64,000 nucleotides of DNA from Pseudomonas sp. C2B4 (GTDB lineage: Bacteria > Pseudomonadota > Gammaproteobacteria > Pseudomonadales > Pseudomonadaceae). A program made the position numbers and the translations under genes. This document shows, piece by piece, positions 9,372 through 18,292 of the stretch (position 1 is its first letter; each line of letters opens with the position of its first letter). The stretch is from the NCBI RefSeq assembly GCF_013359695.1, contig NZ_JABFMU010000003.1:1-64000 (forward strand), read 5' to 3'. The notes under the pieces were generated by a model. That model did no database searches and was not told where the DNA came from. It was given only the letters and a program-made list of their open reading frames with translations.

Positions 9372-9460
9372 TGTGGGAGCGAGCCTGCTCGCGAAGATGG
9401 TGGGTCAGACACATCAATATTGCCTGCACCACCGCCTTCGCGAGCAGGCTCGCTCCCACA
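9372..9460. repeat. REP doublet (inverted pair)
   Basis: Two facing copies of the GGGAGCGAGCCTGCTCGCGA core lie between the MazG-like gene and the small membrane protein gene, which are divergent. The element therefore sits in a possible promoter region, which is less usual than a 3' position. Confidence 0.88.
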
Positions 9461-9544
9461 GATTGTGCGCAACGCTCTATGCTGTGGGGAACTCGCCACC
9501 GTGCTCAATGGCCCAACACTCGAATTCATCAGGACGCTCATTCC

Positions 9545-9838
9545 ATGCAGGTAGAAGGTTTTTTCGAATGGCTCGGCCAGGCACTCGGCACAGTCATCCG
9601 GTTCATCGTCGATGCCCTCAGTGGCCTGTTCCAGATGGTAAGCCGTGCCAGCAGCAACTTTGTCGACGGCCTGTCCCGTGCATTGGGCATGGACACCTCG
9701 ATCATCAGCATCGTTGTCCTGATCCTCGGCCTGGTGCTGCTGTGGTCAGCCATCCGCGCCTTCATGAATGCGGCGTTCATCATGGGGCTCATCTGGTTGA
9801 TGCTGGGGTTGTGGCTGCTCAGTTGGATCATGCACTGA
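9545..9838 (+). CDS. Small membrane protein of unknown function
   Basis: This 97-residue protein (MQVEGFFEWLGQALG...) has an amphipathic N-terminal half and two hydrophobic segments near residues 53-70 and 73-95 (SIVVLILGLVLLWSAIRAF and MGLIWLMLGLWLLSWIM). It has no recognised domain. The ATG at 9545 was chosen because translation upstream runs back into a REP element. Only a weak AGGA lies about 11 bases upstream. A REP doublet follows directly, so it appears to be a single-gene unit. Confidence 0.6.
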   Translation: MQVEGFFEWLGQALGTVIRFIVDALSGLFQMVSRASSNFVDGLSRALGMDTSIISIVVLILGLVLLWSAIRAFMNAAFIMGLIWLMLGLWLLSWIMH

Positions 9839-9850
9839 CACCACCAAAAC

Positions 9851-9940
9851 CTGTGGGAGCGGGCTTGCTCGCGAAAGCGTCGGCACATCCAGCATTGCCT
9901 AAACTGGCACACCGCATTCGCGGGCAAGCCCGCTCCCACA
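9851..9940. repeat. REP doublet (inverted pair)
   Basis: Two facing GGGAGCGGGCTTGCTCGCGA-like copies follow the small membrane protein gene by 13 bases and precede dinF. The second arm has a CGGGCAAGCCC variant, so the two arms differ slightly. Confidence 0.88.
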
Positions 9941-10004
9941 CCAGATCTCTGGTGTCTGGAAGATTGCGTCACCGCTACAATGCCCGCTCCTCCAAGGAGC
10001 CTGC

Positions 10005-11351
10005 ATGTCCAACCTGATTGCCGATTGGCGCGACCGCCCCACCCATCGTCGGGTCTGGGCGCTGGCGGCGCCGATGATTCTCTCGAACATTTCCGTACCG
10101 CTGGTGGCGTTGGTCGACAGCACCGTCATCGGCCACCTGCCCCACGCCCATCAACTCGGAGCCGTCGCGGTCGGGGCCAGCCTGTATACCTTTCTGGCCT
10201 GGGCCATGGGTTTTCTGCGCATGGGTTCCACCGGGTTCGCCGCCCAGGCCGCCGGCCGTGGAGATGGCGCGGCGTTGCGTCAGATCTTGTTGCAGGGTCT
10301 GTTGTTGGCCATGGGACTGGCCATCGTGCTGGGTGCCGCCGGCATTCCGTTAAGCGGGGTTGCCCTGCACTTCATGCAGCCGTCGGCAGAACTGGACCAG
10401 ATGACCCGCGAGTTCTTCCACACAAGGCTCTTCGGTCTGCCTGCGGCACTGGCCAGTTATGCGCTGGTCGGCTGGTTTCTCGGCACGCAAAACGCCCGTG
10501 CGCCGTTGGTGATCCTGCTGAGTACCAACCTGGTCAACATCGCCCTGAACCTGTGGTTTGTCCTCGGACTGGAATGGGGCGTGGTCGGCGCGGCCAGGGC
10601 GTCGGTCATCGCCGAGTGGACGGGCGCCCTGATCGGCTTGCTGATGACCCGCCAGGCCCTGCGCGCTTACCCGGGTCACATCGTTTGGGCAGCGTTGGCG
10701 CTGTGGCAGAGCTGGCGTCCGTTGCTGGCGGTCAATCGCGACATCTTCATCCGTAGCCTGGCCCTGCAATCGGTGTTTTTTCTGATCACCGTGCAAGGCG
10801 CGCGACTGGGCGATGCCACCGTTGCCGCCAACGCGCTGCTGCTCAATGGCTTACTGCTGACCGCCCACGCACTCGATGGTCTGGCCCACGCCGTGGAGGC
10901 CCTGTGCGGACATGCCATCGGCGCTCGCGACCGGGATGCCCTGCGCCGTTCCCTGGTGGTGGCCTGCGGCTGGTCGTTGCTGGCGAGCCTGGGGTTTGCC
11001 GTATTGTTTCTGTTGGCCGGGCACCTGTTCATCGAGATGCAGACCGACATTGCCAGTGTGCGTGACACGGCGTTCATCTACTTGCCCTACCTCGCTGCGT
11101 TACCACTGATCGCGGTCTGGAGCTACCTGCTGGACGGGCTGTTCATCGGTGCCACCCGCGCGCGGGAAATGCGCAATGGCATGCTGCTGACCGTGGCCTT
11201 GCTGGTGCCGTTCGGTTGGGCGCTGCAAGGTTTGGGCAACCACGGCTTGTGGATAACCTTCCTGGTGTTCATGTTGCTGCGTAGCCTGACCCTGGGCGTC
11301 ATTGCCTGGCGCCTGCGTCGCAACGACGGCTGGTTCGTCCGCGCCCACTGA
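10005..11351 (+). CDS. dinF: DinF-type MATE efflux transporter
   Basis: The 448-residue inner-membrane protein has about twelve hydrophobic segments and the MATE fold. The N-terminus (LAAPMILSNISVPLVALVDSTVIGHL) is the hallmark of the DinF branch, and GFLRMGSTGFAAQAAGRGD follows as expected. DinF proteins are cation-coupled multidrug or toxic-compound exporters; the substrate here is unknown. The gene stands alone between a REP element and the convergent DUF4123 gene, which ends 11 bases away. No LexA site was found upstream, so SOS control cannot be inferred. Confidence 0.87.
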   Translation: MSNLIADWRDRPTHRRVWALAAPMILSNISVPLVALVDSTVIGHLPHAHQLGAVAVGASLYTFLAWAMGFLRMGSTGFAAQAAGRGDGAALRQILLQGLLLAMGLAIVLGAAGIPLSGVALHFMQPSAELDQMTREFFHTRLFGLPAALASYALVGWFLGTQNARAPLVILLSTNLVNIALNLWFVLGLEWGVVGAARASVIAEWTGALIGLLMTRQALRAYPGHIVWAALALWQSWRPLLAVNRDIFIRSLALQSVFFLITVQGARLGDATVAANALLLNGLLLTAHALDGLAHAVEALCGHAIGARDRDALRRSLVVACGWSLLASLGFAVLFLLAGHLFIEMQTDIASVRDTAFIYLPYLAALPLIAVWSYLLDGLFIGATRAREMRNGMLLTVALLVPFGWALQGLGNHGLWITFLVFMLLRSLTLGVIAWRLRRNDGWFVRAH

Positions 11352-11362
11352 CCGCTCGGCAC

Positions 11363-12160
11363 TCAGGGTTGGTCGCCCTGCCAATGGTTGCGCAGGATGT
11401 CTAGCCGTTGCTGTTGGGTCCGTCCTGCTAAAGGTGAGACGGGCACAGCGTCGGGATGCTGCAAGCGCAACCATAGCCAGCCATCCAGAATCGGGCGCTC
11501 GCTGAAACCCAGCGCCAGACCTTCCTGTAGCCAGGCCCACAGGCGGGCGTAATCGGTCGAGGTGGATTGGCTCCAGTGCCAGGCGTGCTGTTCCAGCAGG
11601 CAGGTTTGCAGTTTTTCCCGTTGCCGGGGACTGAGGTTTTCTTCAACGGCCAAAGGGCCGACGGCAAGTCCCGGATTGAGCAGCTTTTGCCATCCCTGAC
11701 TGCCGAACGCCCGATCGGCCCAAGTGCCACCAAACCAACGCAACTGCCTGATCGGCCCCAGCCAGCGACTCAGTTCCCCGGCATCGCAGGCATCGAAAAA
11801 GTAACTGGCGGTGTACGGGTTGTAGTAACTCAGCAAGGCCCGGTGATGCAGGCCAAAACTGACAGTGAGCATGCACCGCAAATGCGCCAGCAACGTCGAC
11901 GCCGGCGCCTCGCTGATCAGCAGTAAGCCAGGCCAATGCTGCGTATCACGCTGGCACAGCTCGGCCAGCATCGGGCAGCTCCGCAAATGAATCAGTGCCG
12001 GGCCTTGCTCGTGCAGTGCATGCCATTCGGTGCCTTCGAACAGCGAAAACCATCGGGACTGGGCGAACTGCTTTTTCAACGTCAGCCCCGCCTGCGGCAT
12101 ACCCGGTACATCCAGCAACAACCATTGCGGCATCGTATCGGCCGTGTGCACGGCGATCAT
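11363..12160 (-). CDS. DUF4123 T6SS effector-adaptor protein
   Basis: The product has 265 residues from the ATG at 12160, which overlaps the vgrG stop as ATGA. DUF4123 features are visible: the start PQWLLLDVPGMPQAG, a WFSLFEGTEWHALHEQGPALIHL block, and a middle LLAHLRCMLTV..GLHHRALLSYYNPYTASYF segment. DUF4123 (Tap/Tec) proteins hold an effector and load it onto the tip of a cognate VgrG. The tight coupling to vgrG fits. However, the next gene is dinF on the opposite strand, 11 bases past the stop, so no cargo effector is encoded downstream. It may serve an effector elsewhere or be a remnant. Confidence 0.8.
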   Translation of the reverse strand: MIAVHTADTMPQWLLLDVPGMPQAGLTLKKQFAQSRWFSLFEGTEWHALHEQGPALIHLRSCPMLAELCQRDTQHWPGLLLISEAPASTLLAHLRCMLTVSFGLHHRALLSYYNPYTASYFFDACDAGELSRWLGPIRQLRWFGGTWADRAFGSQGWQKLLNPGLAVGPLAVEENLSPRQREKLQTCLLEQHAWHWSQSTSTDYARLWAWLQEGLALGFSERPILDGWLWLRLQHPDAVPVSPLAGRTQQQRLDILRNHWQGDQP

Positions 12161-13479
12161 GCTGCACCGCTCTGGCCAAGTCGCGTCGCCGCTCGACAGG
12201 TACAGAGCGCCTGCGTGCAATGATTGAAACTGCCCCCACCGGGCAACAGGCACAACAGCAACAAAGGCTCCGCCGAATGCAGCCAATCCTGTACACCCTC
12301 GGGCGGAGCTTGATCGGTCATCGCCGGGCCGGTCGTATCGGCCTCTTCAGTTGGTTTTGGCACGTGAAGGACTCCGGTGATCAACGGCTGATCCGGGTCG
12401 CCCTCGATAAAGCTCACCACGACCTCCGCGCCTTCGTTCAACCCTGTGCCGGTTGCCGATTGCAACGGCGGCGCCAACGGCAGCCAGCAATGGCCAGGCG
12501 TCGCCCCCTCCCCCTGATAAGACCAGTCAAACTGCACGGCCACCGGTCGCGCCAGATCCGGTTGAGACTCATCAACGCTCACCACCCACGCCCGTTGCAG
12601 GCTGTGCATCCTGGGTTTGTCAGCCCCCCGGCGTGACTCGAACGTCGCGTCCCAAGGCATTGCACGCACACGGTTGCTGTAAGGGATGAATGGATCCTGG
12701 CTGCCCTGATGCTCGACATGGGTCAGCAGCCATAACTGATTCCACTCGATCACCGGGTGTTCAGCCAGTGGCATCAATTGACCACTGCGCAAGGTCGTCA
12801 GATCGGTGTGGCATTCAGCACGCTGCTGCGTATTGTCGGCGGATCGCTGAACCTCGAAACGCCGCACCGCCGCCCGTTCGCCCTCGCGCCTGAAAATCAC
12901 CGTTTCGCCCACAGGGAAATGCCCCCGCCCATCGGCAAACACCACGCAGTGCCCCCGTGCCCGATGCTCAAAGTGGTAGTGAAGCCGTTCCTGGGAACAC
13001 AAACGCTGGAGAAATTGCAGGTCCGATTCACGGTACTGCGTGCAGAAATCCCGCGGCGGATAGTCACCGCTCAGTTCGAAGCGCCGGTCCTGGCCGACAA
13101 TCCCGTGCTCCTTGAGCACCTGGTCGAGGATTTGCGGGACCGAACGGGCACTGAAAATACGTTGGCTGAAACGCCGGGCCAGGCACGCCAGTTTCGGCTC
13201 CAGGCGAACATGACACAGCCTGACATCCGAGCCATGGTCGCGCTGGACCAGTTCGTGCAATTGCCCGTGGACGCTGTTTCCCACCAGCCCGAAATGCAAG
13301 GAAGCCGGTCGGTAAAGCAGGCTGGCGAGGTCAAGGGCGGGGTCATCGATCAGCAAATCCACGTCGAACACAAAGGGTTCGCTGATTGCTTCTCTACCGG
13401 TAAAGGCCAGAACTTCGAAGGCATCGGACAGACCTGCTACGTCCAGACGAAATTCAGGTTCGTTGAGGGGATCGAACAT
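12157..13479 (-). CDS. vgrG: Short VgrG-like T6SS tip protein
   Basis: The product has 440 residues, against roughly 600-700 or more for usual VgrGs. Residues 1-290 are gp27-like (EPFVFDVDLLIDDPALDLASLL, SVPQILDQVLKEHGI, YRESDLQFLQRLCSQERLHYHFEH). Residues about 300-375 are the gp5-type OB fold (RPVAVQFDW...HCWLPLAPP...EGAEVVVSFIEGDPDQPLITG). Two parts look missing: a stretch of the gp27-like domain just after RRFEVQRSADNTQQRAE, and the whole beta-helical needle after the OB fold. The C-terminal 45 residues are Leu/Cys-rich and unlike the family. It is coupled to the DUF4123 gene. It may be a functional mini-VgrG or a decaying one. Confidence 0.8.
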   Translation of the reverse strand: MFDPLNEPEFRLDVAGLSDAFEVLAFTGREAISEPFVFDVDLLIDDPALDLASLLYRPASLHFGLVGNSVHGQLHELVQRDHGSDVRLCHVRLEPKLACLARRFSQRIFSARSVPQILDQVLKEHGIVGQDRRFELSGDYPPRDFCTQYRESDLQFLQRLCSQERLHYHFEHRARGHCVVFADGRGHFPVGETVIFRREGERAAVRRFEVQRSADNTQQRAECHTDLTTLRSGQLMPLAEHPVIEWNQLWLLTHVEHQGSQDPFIPYSNRVRAMPWDATFESRRGADKPRMHSLQRAWVVSVDESQPDLARPVAVQFDWSYQGEGATPGHCWLPLAPPLQSATGTGLNEGAEVVVSFIEGDPDQPLITGVLHVPKPTEEADTTGPAMTDQAPPEGVQDWLHSAEPLLLLCLLPGGGSFNHCTQALCTCRAATRLGQSGAA

Positions 13480-13643
13480 CGGCGATTCTCTACTGGAGGG
13501 GCGGCCGGGGATTCTCGCCGAGAGACATGGCCGAGTAGAGAGGTGAAGTACAACTTAGGAAATGACCTACGCGAAAAGAAGACCAATGGCTTGAAAAGCC
13601 AGAAAGGCTGGTCATTTCGCTAGGGAAAAGAGAGTCGTCGCAC

Positions 13644-13693
13644 CAGGTCATCTGAAATTTCCGCAGCCTTGTGGAAAATTTTCAGACAACCTG
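13644..13693. other. Imperfect hairpin 3' of speA
   Basis: The arms 13644-13662 and 13673-13693 pair over about 19 positions with two mismatches and a short bulge, around a 10-base loop. It lies just beyond the speA stop. There is no clear T-run on either side, so it may be a 3' stabilising structure or a weak terminator rather than a classical one. Confidence 0.4.
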
Positions 13694-13711
13694 ATGAGAG
13701 CGGGGCTTACC

Positions 13712-15625
13712 TCAGGAAGACAGGTAAGACGAACGGGTCAAGCCCAGGCGCAAGGCGTCGAGGAACTGGGTGCGCTCACTGGCGCTGATGCGGGCACTGG
13801 CGCACTTGTCGCGGTAGTGGGTCATCAGCTCTTCCGGCGACAAGTGCACATAACGCAGCATGTCTTCGATGGTGTCGTGGGTTTCGATACCAGCGTGGTA
13901 CACACTGCCGTCGGCGTTCTGATAGATGTTCACCGAATCGGTGTCACCGAACAGGTTGTGCATGTCGCCGAGAATTTCCTGATAAGCACCCACCAGGAAC
14001 ACGCCCAGCAGGTAGTCTTCGCCGTCTTTCAGCGCGTGCACCGGCAAGCTGGTTTCGATGCTCTGCTCGTCGACGTATTGGTTGATCTTGCCGTCGGAGT
14101 CGCAGGTCAGGTCTTGCAGCACCGCACGACGCAGCGGCTCTTCGTCGAGGCGATGCAGCGGGATGATCGGCAGCACCTGGTCGATGGCCCAGGTATCCGG
14201 CAGGCTCTGGAACACCGAGAAGTTGCAGATGTACTTGTCGGCCAGCTTGTCGTTGAGTTCGTCCAGCACCTGGCGGTGGGAACGCTGACGCGCCTTCAAC
14301 GAGTTGTGCAGGCGACGGCACACGGCAAAGTAGCATTGCTCGGCCAGGGCTTTTTCGGCGAGGGTCAGCTTGCCATCGGCGTACTGGGCAGCGACATCGC
14401 TCATGTAGTGCGTGGCGCGCCAGTAGGTTTCGGTGACCATCTCGATGTCGGTCGGACCCAGCAGGTCCACCAGCCACTGCACGGTTTCCGGCAGCGCTTC
14501 CTTGTTCTCGATCTGCGGCACGTCGTCGTTGTGTTTCTCGACGTCGGTCACCTGGATCACCAGCATGGCGTGGTGCGCGGTCAGGGAACGGCCGCTTTCG
14601 GAGAAAATGTTCGGGTGCGGCAGGCTCTGCGCGTCGCAGAATTCCTTGAGCATCCCGACCACGACACCGGCGTAATCGTCCATGTCGTAGTTGATCGAAC
14701 TGGCGTTACGCGAGTGCGTACCGTCGTAGTCCACGCCCAGGCCACCACCAACGTCGATGTGGTCCACCGGCAGGCCGAGGTTGCGCAACTCGCCGTAGTA
14801 ACGGATCGCTTCCTTGAAGCCGTGCTGGTAGTCCGCCAGGTTGGCGATCTGCGAACCCATGTGGAAGTGCAGCAGGCGAATGCCCTGGTCCAGGCCAGCG
14901 GCGCGGAAACGCTCGACCACCGACAGCAGTTGCGCCGCCGACAGACCGAACTTGGATTTCTCGCCACCGGTGTCGGCCCACTTGCTCGACGCCAGGGACG
15001 ACAAACGTACGCGCAGGCCAACCTGTGGCTTGACCTTGAGCGAGGCGGCCTCTTCGATCACCAGACCGACTTCGGACTCTTTCTCGATCACGATGAACAC
15101 GTTGTGGCCGAGTTTCTGGCCCATCAGCGCCAGGCGGATGAACTCGCGGTCCTTGTAGCCGTTGCAGACGATGGTGCCGCCCTTCGGCGCCAGTGCCAGC
15201 ACCGCCAGCAGCTCAGGCTTGGAGCCGGCTTCCAGGCCGATGGACACGTTCTGGGTCGCGATGATGTTTTCGATCACCGCTTCCTGCTGGTTCACCTTGA
15301 TCGGGTACAGCGCGGTGTACTTGCTCTGGTATTCCAGACGCTCGATGTTGGCATCGAACGCGCCAGTCAGCTGACGCACGCGGTCTTGCAGAATATCCGG
15401 GAAACGCACCAGCAACGGCAGCGACAGGCCGCTCTCGCGCAGCTGGTCGACTTGCTCGAACAGATCGATAGGCGAACTGCTCGGGCCGTTCGGACGAACT
15501 TCGACGCGACCGGCGTCATTGATCGCGAAATACCCGGCCCCCCAATGGCGAATCCCGTAAACACTGCGGCTGTCCGCAACTGTCCATTGGCTGCCATCGT
15601 CTTTGCGTGTGCGTCGTACGGACAT
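13712..15625 (-). CDS. speA: Biosynthetic arginine decarboxylase SpeA
   Basis: The 637-residue enzyme is a PLP-dependent fold-III decarboxylase that converts arginine to agmatine for putrescine synthesis. The PLP lysine is K110 in [10 protein letters not shown]. Other landmarks are the glycine-rich [14 protein letters not shown] phosphate loop, the HFHMGSQI segment and the [13 protein letters not shown] segment. The length fits the SpeA family (about 630-660). The start at 15625 gives the expected N-terminus ([25 protein letters not shown]). It is a single-gene unit followed on the minus strand by a hairpin, and it precedes the vgrG region. Confidence 0.95.
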   Translation of the reverse strand: MSVRRTRKDDGSQWTVADSRSVYGIRHWGAGYFAINDAGRVEVRPNGPSSSPIDLFEQVDQLRESGLSLPLLVRFPDILQDRVRQLTGAFDANIERLEYQSKYTALYPIKVNQQEAVIENIIATQNVSIGLEAGSKPELLAVLALAPKGGTIVCNGYKDREFIRLALMGQKLGHNVFIVIEKESEVGLVIEEAASLKVKPQVGLRVRLSSLASSKWADTGGEKSKFGLSAAQLLSVVERFRAAGLDQGIRLLHFHMGSQIANLADYQHGFKEAIRYYGELRNLGLPVDHIDVGGGLGVDYDGTHSRNASSINYDMDDYAGVVVGMLKEFCDAQSLPHPNIFSESGRSLTAHHAMLVIQVTDVEKHNDDVPQIENKEALPETVQWLVDLLGPTDIEMVTETYWRATHYMSDVAAQYADGKLTLAEKALAEQCYFAVCRRLHNSLKARQRSHRQVLDELNDKLADKYICNFSVFQSLPDTWAIDQVLPIIPLHRLDEEPLRRAVLQDLTCDSDGKINQYVDEQSIETSLPVHALKDGEDYLLGVFLVGAYQEILGDMHNLFGDTDSVNIYQNADGSVYHAGIETHDTIEDMLRYVHLSPEELMTHYRDKCASARISASERTQFLDALRLGLTRSSYLSS

Positions 15626-15762
15626 CGAAGTCCCCTATAAAGAAGTCATAGTGCGTCGCCTGGATTCAGGCCGGCGCAGTCTAAAGAATGAAAATGACGG
15701 TTCGTCAACGAGGGGGTAGACCTCGCCGACCGCAGTGAGTTTAGAAACCGGTCATGAACAGG

Positions 15763-15840
15763 CTCTGTGAAAACCATGGTGACGACGCCAGTCTTGAAGA
15801 CATTCAGGACTGGATCAAGCCGCAGGTGGTTTTCACAGAG
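15763..15840. repeat. Nested inverted repeat between yciH and speA
   Basis: An outer perfect 14-base inverted repeat (CTCTGTGAAAACCA at 15763-15776 and its complement at 15827-15840) encloses an inner 11-base pair of arms (15788-15798 and 15803-15813, one mismatch). The element starts 5 bases past the yciH stop. It does not match the REP family elsewhere in the window. It could be a two-tier RNA hairpin at the yciH 3' end or a tiny IS/MITE relic. Confidence 0.6.
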
Positions 15841-15844
15841 GCTG

Positions 15845-16216
15845 CTAGCCGCCGGACTTCTTCGCCTTGAATCCGTGTTTGATCAACTCGGCCAAGAGTA
15901 GCTCGACATGATCGCCCTGGATTTCAATGACCCCGTCTTTCAACGCCCCGCCGGTACCACAACGCTTCTTCAGCGTAGTCGCCAGCTCCTTGAGCGCGTC
16001 TTCGGCCAACGGCACGCCGGTGATGGTCGTCACCGTCTTGCCGCCACGGCCCTTGCTTTCGCGACGCACGCGGGCAATGCCGTCGCCGGCCGGGATAACG
16101 GTCTGTTTGCAGATGCAGGCATCCACCGGTTTACTGCATTCCGGGCAATGACGACCTGCGTCGGTGGAAAATACCAGGCCACCAAGGGCGGCGAAGGATG
16201 CGGCTTTTTTGGCCAC
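15845..16216 (-). CDS. yciH: YciH/SUI1-family translation factor
   Basis: The 123-residue protein belongs to the bacterial SUI1 (eIF1-like) family. The N-terminus has a CPEC...CIC cysteine cluster (C24, C27, C34, C36). The body has the SUI1 core GGKTVTTITGVPL followed by LKELATTLKKRCGTGGALKDGVIEIQGDH. E. coli YciH influences start-codon discrimination, but its cellular role remains unclear. The GTG at 16216 was chosen because the homologous start is at this point and a GAGG lies 8 bases upstream. A longer reading to 16288 has an Arg/Pro-rich, implausible leader. It is followed on its strand by a nested inverted repeat. Confidence 0.88.
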   Translation of the reverse strand: MAKKAASFAALGGLVFSTDAGRHCPECSKPVDACICKQTVIPAGDGIARVRRESKGRGGKTVTTITGVPLAEDALKELATTLKKRCGTGGALKDGVIEIQGDHVELLLAELIKHGFKAKKSGG

Positions 16217-16325
16217 CGGCAATCCTCTTGGGAGGACAAAGACTGGTCGCGGCAACCTGGGCAGGCGCCATCGACCGCGAAGCCCCACTCAGGCAGGGGC
16301 AGCGCTACTGAAACGGTTGGATCTC

Positions 16326-16425
16326 TGTAGGAGCGAGCTTGCTCGCGATGAACACAAAGGTGACGCGTTCATTCTGGATGCCCGCGTTATCGTTAACGTC
16401 CATCGCGAGCAAGCTCGCTCCTACA
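16326..16425. repeat. REP doublet (TAGGAGCGAGCTTGC subfamily)
   Basis: Two facing copies with the core GTAGGAGCGAGCTTGCTCGCGA lie between the Nudix gene and yciH. This variant (TAGGAGC instead of GGGAGC, AGCTTGC instead of GCCTGC) is the only one of its subfamily in the window. Confidence 0.85.
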
Positions 16426-16470
16426 ACAGCAATACCGGTTCAGTTTGAAAAGGTCGCGCAGTGTAACGGC

Positions 16471-16501
16471 AAAAACGCCGATTGCTAAGAGCCAATCGGC
16501 G
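16471..16501 (-). terminator. Rho-independent terminator of the Nudix gene
   Basis: Read on the minus strand, arms of about nine bases (GCCGATTG...CAATCGGC plus a closing pair) form a hairpin with an eight-base loop. It is followed by GTTTTT. It begins 6 bases after the Nudix stop codon. Confidence 0.8.
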
Positions 16502-16506
16502 CCAAT

Positions 16507-17076
16507 TTATAGCTCTTTTGCGACGTCTTGCCCGCGAGACCTCAGATAGCGTTTCAATGCCGCCAAAGAGTCCGGGCAGTAAGGCTTTTGCTCGATTTCC
16601 CGCAACACCTCTTCAATCGGCAAAAAGCGGGCTTCAAGCACCTCTTCCGGTTGCAGGACCAACGGGCCGTCCCACACCGCCGAAAACGCCGAACACCAGA
16701 GGCGATTACCGGTGTCCTCGAAGAAAAAGTGGTCATGGGCCGTCAATTCCACGCCACTCACGCCCAGCTCCTCTTCCAGCTCCCGGGCCGCCGATTCGGC
16801 ATAGGTTTCGGTGGCGAGCACCATGCCGCCCGCCGCCACGTCCCAGTATCCGGGATAGATCGCCTTGCTCAGGGTGCGGCGGTGCACGCAAAGCTCGCCA
16901 GCGGAGTTGAACAACATAATGTAGGTACCGCGCCCGATCAGCCCACGCTCGCGCAGATCGGAGCGGACCAGAGCACCGAGCAGGTTGTCATGCTCGTCGA
17001 CCCAGGCGATTTGCTCGGCATCGGAAGCCGCCCGGTGGGCGGCCTCACGCGAGCTGTCGATGGAACTGTCGACCAT
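16507..17076 (-). CDS. Nudix hydrolase, YfcD-like
   Basis: The 189-residue protein has a full Nudix box (GGMVLATETYAESAARELEEELG, residues about 83-105), which binds the metal and diphosphate. The N-terminal half (IAWVDEHDNLLGALVRSDLRERGLIGRGTYIMLFNSAGELCVHRR) and the SKAIYPGYWDVAAGG segment match the YfcD branch, related to isopentenyl diphosphate isomerase in fold. The substrate is unknown. It follows the DUF2333 gene by 3 bases on the same strand, so the two form an operon that ends at a strong terminator. Confidence 0.85.
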   Translation of the reverse strand: MVDSSIDSSREAAHRAASDAEQIAWVDEHDNLLGALVRSDLRERGLIGRGTYIMLFNSAGELCVHRRTLSKAIYPGYWDVAAGGMVLATETYAESAARELEEELGVSGVELTAHDHFFFEDTGNRLWCSAFSAVWDGPLVLQPEEVLEARFLPIEEVLREIEQKPYCPDSLAALKRYLRSRGQDVAKEL

Positions 17077-17079
17077 GAC

Positions 17080-18147
17080 TCAGCCCTGATTCAGCAATTG
17101 ACGCAAATCGATCACCGCCGCGTTGGCCCGGGAAATGTAATTGGCCATGACCAGCGAGTGGTTGGCCAGCACGCCGAAGCCGCTGCCGTTGAGGATCATC
17201 GGGCTCCACAGTGTTTCCTGCGACGCTTCCAGCTCACGAATGATCTGGCGCACGCTGACGGTGGCGTTCTTCTTGGCCAGCACGTCGGCGAAGTCGACTT
17301 CGATGGCGCGCAGCAGGTGCGACAAGGCCCAGGCCTGTCCGCGGGCTTCATAGAAGACGTTGTCGATCTGCAGCCAAGGGGTCTCGACGATTTCTTCGTC
17401 GACCTGCGGCGCCACACCCGGCGCCACGACCTCGGTCTTCAACGCCGTGTTGAGCTTGACCCGGCCAACGCTGGCCGACAGGCGTTGCGAGAGCGAGCCC
17501 AGACGAGTCCCGACGTCACCCAGCCAGTTATTCAGGTTGTCGGCACGGGCATAGAACAGTGCGCTCTTCTGATTCGGATCGGACAGGCGCGCCTGATAGC
17601 GGCTCAGGGAATTGATGCCTTCCTGATATTCAGACTCACTGGATGGCAGCACCCAGCTCTTATTGTCGAAGTTGAAACGCGGTTCGGCCTTGGCCAGATC
17701 GGCGTCTTCGGCGGACTGCGACTGCGAGCGGGCGAAGTCTTTTCGCAGCGCCCGGCTCAAATCACGCACCTGCACCAGCACGCCGTACTCCCAGCTTGGC
17801 ATGTTGTCCATCCACAGGCCCGGCGGGAAGCGGTCGTTGGAAATGTAGCCACCCTGCTTGGTCAGCAAGGTGCCGGCAACGGTCTTGAGGGTTTCCACGG
17901 TGGTGTAGCCAACCACCATCTGCTTGCCTTCTTTCTCCGCGGCCATTTGCGCCGTCTGCTGCACCGGAAACAGCGCAGGCTCCTGGCTCCAGTACCAGCC
18001 CAGGGCGATCGCCACCAACAGGTAGAGACCGATCAGCGTGGCCAGCGCCCGGCTGAACAACAGGCCGCCCAGGTAACTGCGGGTAGCCGATTTCGGTTCA
18101 GCGGCACGTTCAGGCGCGCTACCGGCGCGGTTCTTCCAGTCCAGCAT
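17080..18147 (-). CDS. DUF2333 family membrane-anchored protein
   Basis: The 355-residue protein has one transmembrane helix near residues 34-52 (FSRALATLIGLYLLVAIALGWYW) after a short basic cytoplasmic tail, and a large periplasmic or soluble domain. It matches DUF2333 as I know it from Pseudomonas, including the KQMVVGYTTVETLKTVAGTLLTKQGGYISND stretch and a helical C-terminal half ending near ISRANAAVIDLRQLLNQG. The function is unknown. It is co-transcribed with the Nudix gene downstream. The Hcp island ends 145 bases upstream of it. Confidence 0.8.
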   Translation of the reverse strand: MLDWKNRAGSAPERAAEPKSATRSYLGGLLFSRALATLIGLYLLVAIALGWYWSQEPALFPVQQTAQMAAEKEGKQMVVGYTTVETLKTVAGTLLTKQGGYISNDRFPPGLWMDNMPSWEYGVLVQVRDLSRALRKDFARSQSQSAEDADLAKAEPRFNFDNKSWVLPSSESEYQEGINSLSRYQARLSDPNQKSALFYARADNLNNWLGDVGTRLGSLSQRLSASVGRVKLNTALKTEVVAPGVAPQVDEEIVETPWLQIDNVFYEARGQAWALSHLLRAIEVDFADVLAKKNATVSVRQIIRELEASQETLWSPMILNGSGFGVLANHSLVMANYISRANAAVIDLRQLLNQG

Positions 18148-18292
18148 GGCGATATCCTTTCAAGCTCTTGGGTTCATCGGTTCGACCACAACCATACAAC
18201 AACGTGCCTTGGCCCGGCACCCGCCGTTGGGTTTATCTCGAAAATTGCCGCCCAGGCGGTTGTATCCCAAGAGTCCAGTGCCCACGCCAGCG

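Noticed and set aside
13694-15640. Plus-strand open frame of 648 codons opposite speA
   Set aside because: It mirrors speA over its full length. SpeA has all its motifs, while this frame has antisense-type composition (Val, Gln, His, Asp runs).
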